Positions 23,131-34,314 of a stretch of DNA of 64,000 nt are shown here, in pieces. Position 1 is the first letter of the stretch, and each line of letters starts with the position of its first letter. Location: the NCBI GenBank assembly GCA_947561585.1, contig CANNZV010001135.1, positions 161,907 to 225,906 on the forward strand, in the 5' to 3' direction. Made by a program: the position numbers and the translations under genes. This DNA is from Caprella mutica. Lineage: Eukaryota > Arthropoda > Malacostraca > Amphipoda > Caprellidae. The notes beneath the pieces were generated by a model. The model was given only the letters and a program-made list of their open reading frames with translations. It was not told the DNA's origin and did no database searches.

Positions 23131-23895
23131 CAGGCAGGCATCGCTTCAAGTACAACTCACTTTAATAAAAGTGGTACTTATTTCGAGTCATGTTTCAAAA
23201 TATGAACTGATCGGAAAACGGAGACAATTTTTTGTGATTAATTCACTAAAAAAACATTAAAATTAAAATGCAGACGAGGTTATTAGAAGCAATTGGTTCC
23301 GAAATTCAACATGTCCTACTTTAGGGTAAGTTCTGTGTTATCCATATTTTCAAATACGCGAAAATCTTTATATAATAATCGTTATTTAACTTTTATTAGA
23401 ATAGAAGTTAAATGATAATTATAATTTTTTTTCTGACATGTCCAAAATTGTACAACCAACCAATAACTTTGAACTTAGTACCCTACTACCAAAAATATTT
23501 CATAGAGCATGAAATTGCCGTTTGTTAAATGTAGCACAACAATTATAGAAATCTTAGTATCTATTAATAACCTACCTATACCGAGTAAGAGTTAATTTAT
23601 GGATGGATTTTAAAACAATTAATAAATGCACGATTTTATACGTTTTCATCACAGTCACAAACAATGAAAGACTGTATATTACAGGCATCCCCCTCTTTAG
23701 TTACCAAATCACAACTCAGTTTGATTACCAAATGGTAACTAAAGCAAGGTAAAGTAACAAGACATTTATAATTGTCACTCCTTGATTATATATCTCATTT
23801 TCTATGAGTTATAATGAAAGAATTTTTTTAAAGTACTACATAAGCCTATTAATAAACAGTGTTTGTGACTGTGTCACTGTGATGAAAGTTTGAAA
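23131..23895. mobile_element. Pogo/Tigger-like element, partial, with inverted right piece
   Basis: It begins after TA with CAGGCAGGCATCGCTTCAAG, similar to the Tigger-type start CAGGCA..CTCG. It is homologous to 25764-26500 up to about 23690. The right-terminal ~200 bp (CAGGCATCCCCCTCTTTAGT onward) is then present in inverse orientation. This looks like two head-to-head fragments or a half-inverted copy. Confidence 0.5.
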
Positions 23896-23951
23896 TAGTG
23901 AATTTATTAAAGGTTTCAAAATCTAACTATAGCTTTAACTCTCACTCAGTA

Positions 23952-23974
23952 NNNNNNNNNNNNNNNNNNNNNNN
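23952..23974. other. Assembly gap, 23 N
   Basis: Twenty-three Ns. The frame spanning it (23898-24089, ending ELNRKPSPLMRS) is interrupted by the gap, and I recognise no domain in it. Confidence 0.95.
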
Positions 23975-24109
23975 TGTTGAAGCTGACCGACAAAATAAAG
24001 AGGATCAATGGTTGACGTTGTTGGTGCAATCATCTCGCCAGGAAGTCACAGAGTTGAACCGTAAACCATCTCCGCTGATGAGGTCTTAAGGTCACACAGA
24101 GAAAAGAGT

Positions 24110-24570
24110 TTACTCATATTTAATGGGTCAACAATTTATGCTTTGAATCAATTTATTACGTGAGTTGGTTTGACTATATTCATGTTTTCAAGTGTGTCAA
24201 AACAACTATTACGTGGTGTGTCACTAAACATAGTTAATTCTAATCATTTTATGGATTGAATCAACTTACTATGAGAGTTAGAGTTACATTTTGGGAGTTT
24301 GAACATATGCTTAAAACAACTATGACATAGTGTGTTGAAGTAACTTACAAAGATTGTCAATTCAGTGTATCTGGTGTATGAATTAACTTACTATGAAAGT
24401 TGACGCTACTTTTTTTTAAGTATAGGTGCGAGTTAAATCAACTATGACATAGTGTGTTATAGTAACCCACAAAGACTGTTAATCCAAAGTATTCTGCAGT
24501 GTATAAATTAACTTACTATGAGAGTTGGTGCTACTTTTTTTAAGTTTAGGTTTAAATCAAATGAGTATGT
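24110..24570. repeat. Imperfect tandem repeat, ~120-bp period, about 3.5 copies
   Basis: The phrases AACTTACTATGAGAGTT and AACTATGACATAGTGTGTT recur at about 120-126-bp spacing, with moderate divergence. There is no coding signal. Confidence 0.55.
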
Positions 24571-24932
24571 GGCAACTTATGCTTTCCTCAAAGCCAATTA
24601 ATCGGTTGACACTTTACAGTTCAAATCTAGAGACATCTTGCCATGTCACTGTTATTCTGAGGACAATGAATTGAAAATAATAACTATAAATTGATAATTA
24701 TAAATAATTCTGGTAATTGTGATGAATGAAAAAACATTGAAATACTATAATCATCAACTGAGGCTTGGTGAGTAGCGACGTATGTGCGTTTGTGTCTTGC
24801 GGAAGTACTTATGAGGTAGACATGCACATGCACATGTTCTCAGGGAATATTAGAAAACTATTCACATTCATGTTTAGCATAATGTTCTTGTTGGCATATG
24901 AGAAATAATAAAAGTATGTCCATTTACAAATA

Positions 24933-26526
24933 CAGTAAAACTCCTGAGTCATGAAGTTTTTTTATGAAGCATTCGAGTAATGAAGAACCTGAATTATGAA
25001 ATGCTCCTAAGTTATGAAGTATTTTTCTTTGTTTAAATCATAGAAAACGATAGTTCCTTAGGTATAACTAAACCTTTTCTGAGTCAACGTGGCAGAAGTG
25101 AATAATGAAATGGCAGAATTGAAAGTCATATTGCAGAAGTGAAAATGAAAAATGCAAGTATGACAAGCAATTACAATATAGGTACATAGAAGTTTTTTTT
25201 TTTAATAAAAATTACATTTTCAATGCACTAGTGGGTTTTTGCAATCTTCTCCACCGGACTCTACCATATAATAAGACAATACTCTATTATAAGCCAATAC
25301 CCAATTATAGGTTGATATCAAATTATAATATACCACCTATAATTGTGTATTATCCTATAATGGAGTATTATATGTGAAAATGTAAATCAGGAAGGCAAAG
25401 ATTTACTTTAAAATTTAGGTCATCAATGAATCAGATATATTGAGTATAAACTGTGTTTTCTGTATTGTTTGAGATTCAAATGATGTGTATTTCTTGTTTC
25501 TGATTTAAATTTAGGCATAAATGACTACTACCATGATATATATTAATTTTTGTACAATAATGAGTAGCTATATTGATTTCCCACAACATTCACTTAATAT
25601 TTGTTTAATTACCTCACTTTTGTATAAAATTTAGTTCACATCCATTTTAGAATAATATTTGTCATAGTTATCCCTCAATGACACAATTCTATTTCATTTT
25701 AATCACAGAAAACTATCACTGCACACGAACTATGAAGTGGCTCTCAGTTATGAAGAACCAATACAGGCAGACCTCGCTTTAAGTACAACTCACTTCAGTA
25801 AATTTGTTACTTATTTCGAGTGATGTTTCGAAATAAGAACCGTTCGTAGACGTAGAAAACGGAGACAATTTTTTGTGATTATTTCACGGTAACTAAAAAA
25901 ACATCAAAATTATAATCCAGATAAGGCTATTAAAAGCAATTGGTTCAGAAATTCAACATATCCTATTTTAGGGTGAGTTCCATATTTTCGAACACGTGAA
26001 AATCTTCATATATTAATAATTATTTGACTTTTTTTCTATTGGTATCCGTGATTTTCTTTTCTGACGTGTCCGAAATTGTAGAACCAACCAATAACTTGGA
26101 ACTTATTACTCTACTACCAAAAACATTTCATAGAGCATAAAATTGCGGTTTTTAAATATAGCACAATAATTATAGAAATCTAAGTATCTTCTAATTACTC
26201 ACCTATACTGAGTGAGAGTTAAGCTACGGAGGGATTTTATAACATTTAATAAATGCACGACTTTAAACTTTTTCATCACAGTCTCAAATAATGAAAGACT
26301 GTATATTATTATTAATGTGCCTATAAACGTAGTACTCTAATAACTCTAAAACAAATATTCTTTCTATAACTCATAGAAAATTATATATCTGTATAATCAA
26401 GGAGTGACAATTATAAATTTCTTGTTACTTTTATTCGCTTTAGTTACTGTTTGGTAACTAAACTGAGTCGTGATTTGGTAACTAAAACGGGGGATGCTTG
26501 TACTTCATAACTCAGGAGTTTCACTG
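24933..26526. mobile_element. Tc1/mariner-pogo-like element, TA target site
   Basis: Inverted ends CAGTAAAACTCCTGAGTCAT and its counterpart (CTTCATAACTCAGGAGTTTC then ACTG) are flanked by TA. GAAGTATTTTT- and TTATGAAG-type repeats lie under each end. There is no transposase ORF. A second element is nested at 25764-26500. Confidence 0.65.
25764..26500. mobile_element. Pogo/Tigger-like element nested in another TA element
   Basis: Starts CAGGCAGACCTCGCTTTAAG, ends inverse of CAAGCATCCCCCGTTTTAGT, flanked by TA. Removing it joins the two halves of the host element cleanly (AACCAA-TA-CTTCATAA). It is the intact-order sister of 23131-23895. Confidence 0.6.
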
Positions 26527-27097
26527 TATATCGAATGAAAAAAAGTGATGAAATCTTAGTTGATTCAAATCATGTATGAATATTCATTCGCTATTATAAA
26601 GTCATGTCGAGCTCAAACTCCACATTCAATCTTTTAAGGGGTAAACTTCTGACGGTTTAATCAATAAAGCGAAACATAATTCAAATATTATGCAATTGTT
26701 TCCAAGAAAGTTTTTTACCTACATACTTAGTTTGATGGAAAAATAGTGAATAATTATTGAAAATAGTAATGAATATTTTACAATAAATTACGACCATGAA
26801 ATCTTTTGAACGAAGTGAATACAGATCATGAGCTGAAAAATATAGTATTAATGGAAAGGTGGTTATTAATAACGTACCTCAAAAATGCTATAAAGTTTGA
26901 ATATATATCACATTAAGTATAGATACAACGATTATTTTCTTAATCTGATGTCTATAAAACCCTCATTTAATATAAAACCTATATAGAATAATTCTCAAAG
27001 GGCTGGATTATTAGGCAAATTTAGATGCACATTAATATTTTTTTCTATTTTATGCCTAAATATTTAATTCCTTCACATAATTTCAAAACAAATAACG
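26527..27097. other. AT-rich, no feature
   Basis: No ORF, repeat or RNA is supported here. Confidence 0.4.
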
Positions 27098-27492
27098 GTA
27101 AATTCCTAGTTCACGTCCATTTTACATTCAGGGGCGTGAACTAGAAAGTGAGTAAACGTCCTATTTTAATTATATTTTTCTATTTGATTTATATTTTAAA
27201 GAATAATAAAATCTTTAGTAATTTTCTGAACTTAATACAATTTCAAATATAAATTTTTAGTATTATTTGTGATGTAGTCAAGATACTATATTTTCTGTCA
27301 ACTAATAATTTTTAACAATATGTTATAATCAAATAAAAGATAATTATTAAATTTAAGAAAATTAATTTAAAAATACCTCCTTCCTAGGTCACATCTCTAT
27401 TTCATTTGAGACGTGAACTAGAAAAGGAGTATTTGTATCGATTCCTATTTCACGTCCACAAATGAAATAGGGACGTGAACTAGGGATTCACC
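27098..27492. mobile_element. MITE with nested hairpin ends (CTAGTTCACGTCC)
   Basis: The left end AATTCCTAGTTCACGTCC and the right end GGACGTGAACTAGGGATT are inverted. Each terminal region is itself a hairpin (TTCACGTCC...GGGCGTGAACTAG). Internally TCCTAGGTCACATCTC pairs with GACGTGAACTAGAAAAGG. A related half-element is at 58384-58470. Confidence 0.55.
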
Positions 27493-27837
27493 CATATAAC
27501 TACTATTATTCACTCTTAAATCTTTATTTTCTTGATTGCGTTAACATCTGAAATAAATCTGAGAAATAAATCACTTAAAACAATTTCTAAATGTACCAGA
27601 GTACATTTTTGACTACAGACCAACCCGTTCGAAAGAACATTCTGCAGTGTATTTACTATGCAGTTTTATTTTTAACAGAGAATCAATCTCCTGAGGGTTG
27701 TTGAGCTGATGTTATGGAAACAGAAAACAAGATGCATCGCCTCTTCACATTTGATGCAATATCTTTTTCACAATGTCACTCATATTACATGTCCTTCCTG
27801 TCGATAGGTGATGGAATGATAGATGAATTTGTTCACG

Positions 27838-27905
27838 GAGCTATTTTCCTTTCTGATTGCCTCTTCGAGTCCCTTGTATTTACCTTCCTTTTGATGTTAA
27901 CGATA
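27838..27905. repeat. Dispersed repeat fragment (CRAL-TRIO-like family)
   Basis: Matches 8997-9035 and 51885-51960 through CTTTCTGATTGCCTCTTCGA and GTCCCTTGTATTTA. See the entry at 8856-9048. Confidence 0.35.
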
Positions 27906-28089
27906 TAGTTTTTGCAGACTTTAATTCTTTGAGTCATAAGATTTGAGAATAAAAAAGTACCAAGTTGCATAGGTTGTTTTTATCATTATATAATTTAACT
28001 CAATAGTACTGAATGTAATTTAATCCCACCATGCAACTTAATTGTGTTCATGAATGATATTTATATGGTGGTTTACATATTATATAACA

Positions 28090-29655
28090 ATAATAACAAT
28101 AATCTTTATTCAGAAAAAAATATAAACATACATTTACAAGGTATTCAAATTGGAAATGAAATATCTGATGCCCGTCCAGGTACTCGATTCGAGTATTATT
28201 GGACAATTAAAAACAAAATACAATATAGAAAAAACACAAAATACATATATGTAGTTTAGGGCAACTACTCAAACGCACCACAAACGTATCGTAGCTCAAG
28301 ATTTTTGAATTATTACGAAAGTTAAACGTAGATTAATTAGCATATATATGTGCGGCGGTCGAGCAGTCACCCTAGTTTAATTAAAAGTAATGAATAAATA
28401 ATTAGCCTACCTATACGAAATTAGATACAAACAGAAATCTATCAGAACAGTGGTATATTTTTGACTAACCAAAGGAGAAGAAAAATTAAAAAGAGAAAAC
28501 TAACTAGAAGAAATGGCTCCTTTGGATTATCAATCCGTAATATTACAAAACTTCTCTCTAATTTTCATTTTCAATGTTTTATGATTGTCAATATTTTTCA
28601 GGTCTCGAGATAAATTATTCCACTCTCTGACAGCATTGTAAAAAAACTGTCTTTGAGTTACAGTTTTCCTAACAGCAGGCAGCAGTAGTTTGCCATCAGA
28701 GATAAACCTTGTAGAGTGAGAATGGGAAGGAAAAAGTTCATTGATTTTAATATAAAATAGGGACTGCAATTACAGGATTTATAATATTTATGAAATTGCA
28801 ATATAATGTTATATTTATACAAATTTTCAAATGAAGGAGGTTGTCGTATATGAGGTGGTAAATGAGTGAGTAATGATAGTGCTCTATTTTGTATTCTATT
28901 TAATTTTGAATGGTTGGTTATACCACAACCTCCCCATACAATTATACCATATGATATGAGTGACTGAAATAACGAAAAATAAATTTGTCTTAATACAACA
29001 CTAGGTACAAGGTTAGACATCCTTCTCATAATTCCGGTAACCCGGGAAAGTTTCTTTGATAAATTACTAACATGAACATTAAAGTTAAGTCTGTCATCAA
29101 TATAAACACCTAGGAATTTTACATTATTTACCCGACTGATTTGAATATTGTCTATAGATATTGAAATGGGTACATAAGCGATATGGGCATGTGAAAAGAG
29201 CATGAATGAAGATTTTCCAACATTAAGTGACAGTCTATTTGCTCTCAACCATTCACCAACTCCTCAGTCACATCACGGCACAGTGATTCCAAATTATTCC
29301 CAGTCATAAACACGGTGGTATCGTCCGCAAAGTGTACAAAATGAAGTTTGTTGGGTGCATTGTGCATATCATTTACGTAAAGTGAGAACAAATAAGGAGA
29401 ACTGACAGAACCCTGTGGTAGACCAATATTAAAAATCCCAACTTCCGACCTAACACCTCCCACATCCACATACACCCTTAGATCTGTTAAATAATCCCTG
29501 AACCAGTCCAATACCAAACCTCTTAAGCCCAATCTCTCCAACTTAGCAATCATTATATCCCTATTTACCGTGTCAAACGCTTTACTTAGGTCAAGAAACA
29601 CAGCTATAGTATAAGATTCAACATCTAAACTATTAACACATTTGTCAGTCAGTTA
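28090..29655 (-). mobile_element. 5'-truncated non-LTR retrotransposon (CR1/jockey-like RT)
   Basis: Minus-strand reverse-transcriptase remnant in two main frames. 29640-29245 contains FLDLSKAFDTVN, GLPQGSVSSPYLFSLYVND and the active-site box FADDT (usual Y/F-x-D-D). 29248-28658, in another frame, contains KFLGVYIDDRLNF, then the thumb and a region with YGIIVWGG. 28769-28530 holds the C-terminal TRFISDGK...FYNAVREWNNL. At least two frameshifts make it inactive. The 3' region (28529-28090) ends AATAAAG followed by short ATTGTT repeats, as in some non-LTR elements with microsatellite tails. The endonuclease and the N-terminal part of the RT are missing, which is standard 5' truncation. Confidence 0.85.
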
Positions 29656-31082
29656 TTGTCACACCATGTAACAAATTTAACAAAATAGGTAAGTTAAAAT
29701 AAACCCCTTACATATATATTGATTGTGTTTGTACATAAAATACTTCTATTTATTATTTAGTTCCGTTGTATGGTAATTAATACATATATTTTCTCCATGC
29801 TGATCAGATGTTAACAAGATTTATGAGTATATTTATATTTTACATTCAATCTAATAGAATGATCAAGTCTCTGCGTCACACTAAATTTCTGGATATACGT
29901 GTATGGGCCATTGCTTCTTATTTCTTATAATGTAATTTAATCTCAAACTTTCTTGCAATAAGTTAGTCGAAAATAGTCAGTAGGATTGTTTTTCTTTTTG
30001 AGAAGTATATGCTTTGACCCATGGATAAAGTCTTATATTTTTTATGGTTTAATAGTATTTTTTTATTGTGAATTTATTATGATTTGAGCATACATTCTCT
30101 CTGCTCATATTGTTATTACTGTAATAAAATTATAGTTTGAGTGAGATGTCAAAGCAAAGTTAGAAATTACATCATACACTTTTTCATCATAGAAATTATC
30201 TGTATTTGTCATGTAAGTAACTATTAAATATTTAATAAGTAGGGTTTTGAGAAGAGCATGAGGTATAGAGAGGTATTAAAATGAGGAATGTCTCACACGC
30301 ACATCCTCTCCTTTCCGTGCATTCTGTCAAAAGAAAAAAATTATATACACTCAGGCCCAAGCATTATTTAAGCGGTAATTATTTTTAACTGATGTGAGTG
30401 GGAGGGGCGCCATTGGTTTATACCACAGTATAAAAAATATAAATATTAATGACAATAGAGTAATAAGTAGTGACAACTTTGGTTATAGAGTGTTTATGCG
30501 ATGACGTCACGTACACTAAACGTCTCGTTTGTACATATTCCATATACTGGCGTTTAGAAACGCCCCATGTCGCCACTTTTTGGCATCACTTGTGCCTCTG
30601 CTATGCTACCTCCATCTTTATATACACTCAGTGGAACGTAGTTTTGCCATCCATCTACTTATATTACACCATTCAGCAAACTGTGTTATTGGAGGAGTTG
30701 AAAGAAAGTAATGATATTGTGATTGGTTGGTGACATGAGTGCAGAATAGATTAGGGGAATAGCCCAGTTGTGTGTTATTATTTTTCAAATGGATGGTGCT
30801 TGACGTCAACAATCATGAACCAATCAGCGACCCTAGAGGCACGTGATTGTGAAAAGTGTAAACAAACCACGGGGAGTTCTAGAAACAAACAATGGCGAAC
30901 GCGCGTGACAGGATTCATAGGAAGGTTAATAGATGTTTAAAGATAATAGGGAAACAACAGAAAATAGTTCTAATGTAATTTTTACAAATTCAGGAGACAT
31001 GATTACATAGATTGGATAGAAATTTGTTGTAATCAGCAACTCTCTAATATGGCTGAATCAAAAACCATTATCAAAAATTGCT
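29656..31082. other. Intergenic AT-rich sequence
   Basis: Overlapping short ORFs on both strands at 30470-30812 are mutual shadows and show no domain. A small open start near 30892 (MANARDRIHRK, followed by GTTAAT) has a good start context and a nearby CACGTG box, but no further exon can be linked. No gene is called. Confidence 0.35.
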
Positions 31083-31090
31083 GTCTGTGG

Positions 31091-32052
31091 CAGGGTACAT
31101 GAACATAACGGGTATAGTAACTAGTAGAGTAATCTAAACATTTCTTGTTTATGACCGAGCGGCTCATAATTTCTCGTATTTGCATGTTAATATCGAGAAG
31201 TTTAAAGTCATTTTATAAGGGTTTCCGAAGTGTAAAAGAAAAGCGGAAATAGCGATTGAAGATCAAAGTTGAATAAATAGATATAATTCAGGTGTCTTTT
31301 TATTGTTCATTTTCTATAAGAAATAAGGTCTTGAAGATATACTAGCGAGGAGCCTACTATAGTGCTAGTTAACTGCTAAACTGTAGTGCCTATGAATAAC
31401 AATTAAGGAATAAAATGATGGAAATGCAATTTAACCAATGTCTAATTAGTAACTGCTAAGAAATAAATTAAATTTAGAAGTGACTAAGTTTAAGTAGCTA
31501 GTCCCATGTTTCAAAGTGTGGTCAGAGTCGCCATTTCCAGTCACCCTGTGGTCATGTCAAACTAGATTCGATGAGCTGATTACCATACCCGTTATGTTTA
31601 TGGGGGTACGGTCAAGAGCCCCTCCCCCCCGGTCATAAGTCCCCCCGGTAACGAGCCCCCCCTTTCTGTTTTTTTAATCCTTATTTACATAGTTAAACAA
31701 ATGAAGAACTACTTAGATAGAAATAACTGAGAGTTGCTAATGTTGTTTGATGTAGTTTGTTGTATCCGCTAGTTTGTTGTACTACACACTTCATGATTGT
31801 TTAATGACCTGGCAGGGGGGTTCGGGGGGCGGCACGCCCCCCTATATACATATATTTTATGTCTAATCAGTAATGAACTACAAAAGTGTCAATAAGGATT
31901 AAATAATATAGATAAATAAGGATTTAAAAACAGGGGGGCTCGTGATCGGGGGGGCTCATGACCGGGGGGTAACTCTTGACCGGGGGGCTTATGACCTAGG
32001 GGGGCTCATGACCGGGGGCGTTTATGACCTACACCCATGTTTATGTACCCTG
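31091..32052. mobile_element. hAT-type MITE, TSD GTCTGTGG, interrupted
   Basis: Ends CAGGGTACATGAACATAACG and the inverse, finishing TTTATGTACCCTG. Perfect 8-bp duplications GTCTGTGG lie at 31083-31090 and 32053-32060. The CAGGG start plus 8-bp duplication is classical hAT. A foldback element (31603-32036) is inserted in the right arm, so the original was about 519 bp. Confidence 0.85.
31603..32036. mobile_element. G/C-run foldback element, TSD ATGTTTATG (9 bp)
   Basis: Starts GGGGTACGGTCAAGAGCCCC and ends with repeated GGGGGGCTCATGACC units, finishing GACCTACACCC. The duplications ATGTTTATG at 31594-31602 and 32037-32045 are perfect and 9 bp long, the length expected of Mutator-like transposition. 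The middle is AT-rich with CGGGGGGCGGCACGCCCCCC. Related copies are at 50015-50238, 50335-50760 and 54915-55243. Confidence 0.75.
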
Positions 32053-32166
32053 GTCTGTGGAAACCATTTCTCAAGAGTCAAGATGACAATTCACCAAGAT
32101 TTTTAATTCAGTTCATAACTAAGTTGATCTCAACTTTGTTTTATTAGTTCTATTGTTAGTAATTAC

Positions 32167-32306
32167 TAGGGTTGTGATAATATGCGTTCAAAATCATAGA
32201 TCTTTAAAATAATATAGACTGATTGAATTAAAAACTATTTAATCGTTCTACACCAGCGTTATATAGTATTCGATACCATTTCGTTTCGTCAATGATATTC
32301 ATATGT
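32167..32306. mobile_element. Truncated copy of the 22196-22375 MITE
   Basis: Begins TAGGGTTGTGATAATATGCG and matches the sister element for ~140 bp (ACTATTTAATCGTTCTACAC). The right arm is lost. Confidence 0.55.
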
Positions 32307-32457
32307 CTCCCATATGAGCTTGGTCTACTACCTTAATATTTATACTGTGCTGCTACTTGGTGACCGTGGACCTCAAGATCAACAGCAAGTGTGATCAAAT
32401 TTTAAATTGTAGCTATTTGAGAAAAGACAAATCATAAATGGAAGCTGTCTCTCATCA

Positions 32458-33107
32458 ATAATTTGATTTTATTTCCTTATACAATATACAGTAATAAATA
32501 TGATGGAGTAACAAAAATGGAAAATAGGGATTGATCAGATCGCCATTCTTCAGTAGTACACAAGTACATGCGAGAAAATCATCTAAATGTTTCTCATCGC
32601 TTTGATATTTGGTATGTCGGCAAAAGCAATTATCGATTATTACCACCACCGAACTGATATTGTCTTCAGACCGTACTAGAAAAAAAAGAACTAAAAAAGT
32701 TATTTAACAGTTTTCCTGTTTACATGACAATTTGTGGTATTTTAAAACATTTAAGATTAATACGAATATGTTCTTTAAATGAGTCAGTATTTGAAACTTT
32801 TGGATACCTAGAATCAGGTGTTTTAAGTTGATAATTCAAATTAGTTAAAATTGGAAAACTTTGAAAGGATAAGTTTTTAAAAAAAGAGCTTTAAGTCCAT
32901 ATTAGAGGATTCAATTACCTTCACATAACTTCAACTGAAGACTTCAATATTTAGAACATGGAATATTTTGTAGGTAACTTCAACTGCTTTCACTATCGTG
33001 TCGACGGTATACTTGATGTCATCGAACGCAGTTTAGTAAGTTGAATTTAGGCCGTAGATAGAATATTTTTCTCTTTTCTGGACATGTTCTTCTATCCCTT
33101 CAGGATC
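32458..33107 (-). pseudogene. PP2C-like phosphatase fragment
   Basis: Two exon-like stretches on the minus strand. The upstream one, 33107-32979, opens after TGTTTTTCAG with DPEGIEEHVQKREKYSIYG, contains an in-frame TAA at codon 25, then continues TAFDDIKYTVDTIVKAVE to a GTTACC donor. The downstream one, 32675-32458, begins after TTTTTCTAG with RSEDNISSVVVIIDN. The block S-x-DN-I-S-x-VVV is like the late metal-binding motif of PP2C serine/threonine phosphatases, where the Asp binds metal. The phases do not match directly, so an exon may be missing between them. The earlier PP2C motifs (ED, DG) are not visible nearby. Probably a decayed partial copy. Confidence 0.35.
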
Positions 33108-33787
33108 CTGAAAAACACGAGTCATTGTAACAATTATGTATGTACTGAAACTCAATCAAAATGATACTGAAATTTTAGTATTCGAATATAAAAAATGATT
33201 TTTAAGAAAGAAGTCATCAACGCAATACTAAATTGAAGATATATTTTATAAATAAAAAGACAATTTCAATATATTTCATCAAAGTCACTCTCAATCTGAA
33301 ATTGATTTAGGATTATTTAAATGAGAAGCTATATATTCCGATACATTCATGATAATGATCATAGAAAAAAATATATTACGAATACATCCCTCTCCTTCTT
33401 TCAGTAATATATTACTAACTCATTTATAAGTAACTAAAGAGTATTTTGTTATTGTAATGATTGTACTTTTAGTTTTATTCCCATCTAGCAATTGATATCT
33501 TGTTTTCTGATATTTTGCAATCCATGAGTTCTACACATCATATCTATATAAAACTAGTTTAAGTGCACTCGCGCATACCTTCGCCGCCGCTTTGACCCGA
33601 TCGCTCCCAAAACCTAGTAAACTGGATAATGACCAATCGTCCCACCCAAACTTCATGCAGATGTCTGGTATTTTCCACCCACTTTACGGATAATGTTTGT
33701 TAGTTATTAATATTAATAATTTATTAATTATTTGCTGAGGTTGCTGCGCGGTCTGTGGGTGGTGATTGGCAGTTGGTGAAGAAGAAA

Positions 33788-33968
33788 TAACAGAGGGATG
33801 TACTGAGAGGCAGCAAGAAAACTAATGGTGGAGGTTTTAAAGCTGTAAGACAAACTCTTGACATTTACATTGGCCGATGTGATAAAACTGTTCAGTGTTC
33901 AGATATAATTGACTATTTAAAGAAGGAGATAAACGTAACTGTTATTGAATGTACAGTGTGCTTTTTTC
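33788..33968 (+). pseudogene. ORF1-like retrotransposon fragment
   Basis: The plus-strand frame reads GGGFKAVRQTLDIYIGRCDK, then SDIIDYLKKEINVTVIECT. The pattern (beta strand, R/C loop, D-I-x-x-Y-L helix, strand V-x-V) resembles the RRM-like part of non-LTR retrotransposon ORF1 proteins. It is open for about 60 codons with no start, so it is a relic. No RT is adjacent. Confidence 0.4.
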
Positions 33969-34160
33969 TTTTTTTGAGCTCCCACTAGAAATATTTGAAA
34001 TAAGAATTTAGAAGAAACAAATATATTTTCTTGAAGATAAATCTTGGTACTTGTATTTCATGTTATAATGAATATATAATAATCATTATAATTAAATAAA
34101 ATCGTTATAAGAAAATAAGGAAACTTTAAGGACCCCAAGTTTTCAAACTATACCCCAACT

Positions 34161-34202
34161 GTAGTTTAAGGACCCCAGCTCAATCTGGGGTCCTTAAACT
34201 AC
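34161..34202. repeat. Perfect 18-bp-stem hairpin
   Basis: GTAGTTTAAGGACCCCAG, a 6-nt loop, then CTGGGGTCCTTAAACTAC. A further half copy (AAGGACCCCAAG) lies 30 bp upstream. It would fold well in RNA or as a cruciform. There is no T-run and no bacterial context, so it is not called a terminator. Confidence 0.6.
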
Positions 34203-34314
34203 ACTTGATCCAAATATATTAATATGCGAACACATGGCTCTGCGACGATTCACTGTATCAGCCCAGAAACCCTTTGGAAGCGTATACAAATGAATTGTAA
34301 ATAATAAATTTTAA

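Noticed and set aside
30470..30812. Overlapping ORFs of 60-87 aa on both strands
   Set aside because: They are mutual shadows with no domain, splice or homology support.
30892..30925. Possible first coding exon MANARDRIHRK with CACGTG upstream and GTTAAT donor
   Set aside because: It has a good start context, but no downstream exon can be joined, so it is too short to support.
34161..34202. Rho-independent terminator
   Set aside because: The hairpin is strong, but the DNA is eukaryotic and there is no T-tract; kept only as a hairpin.
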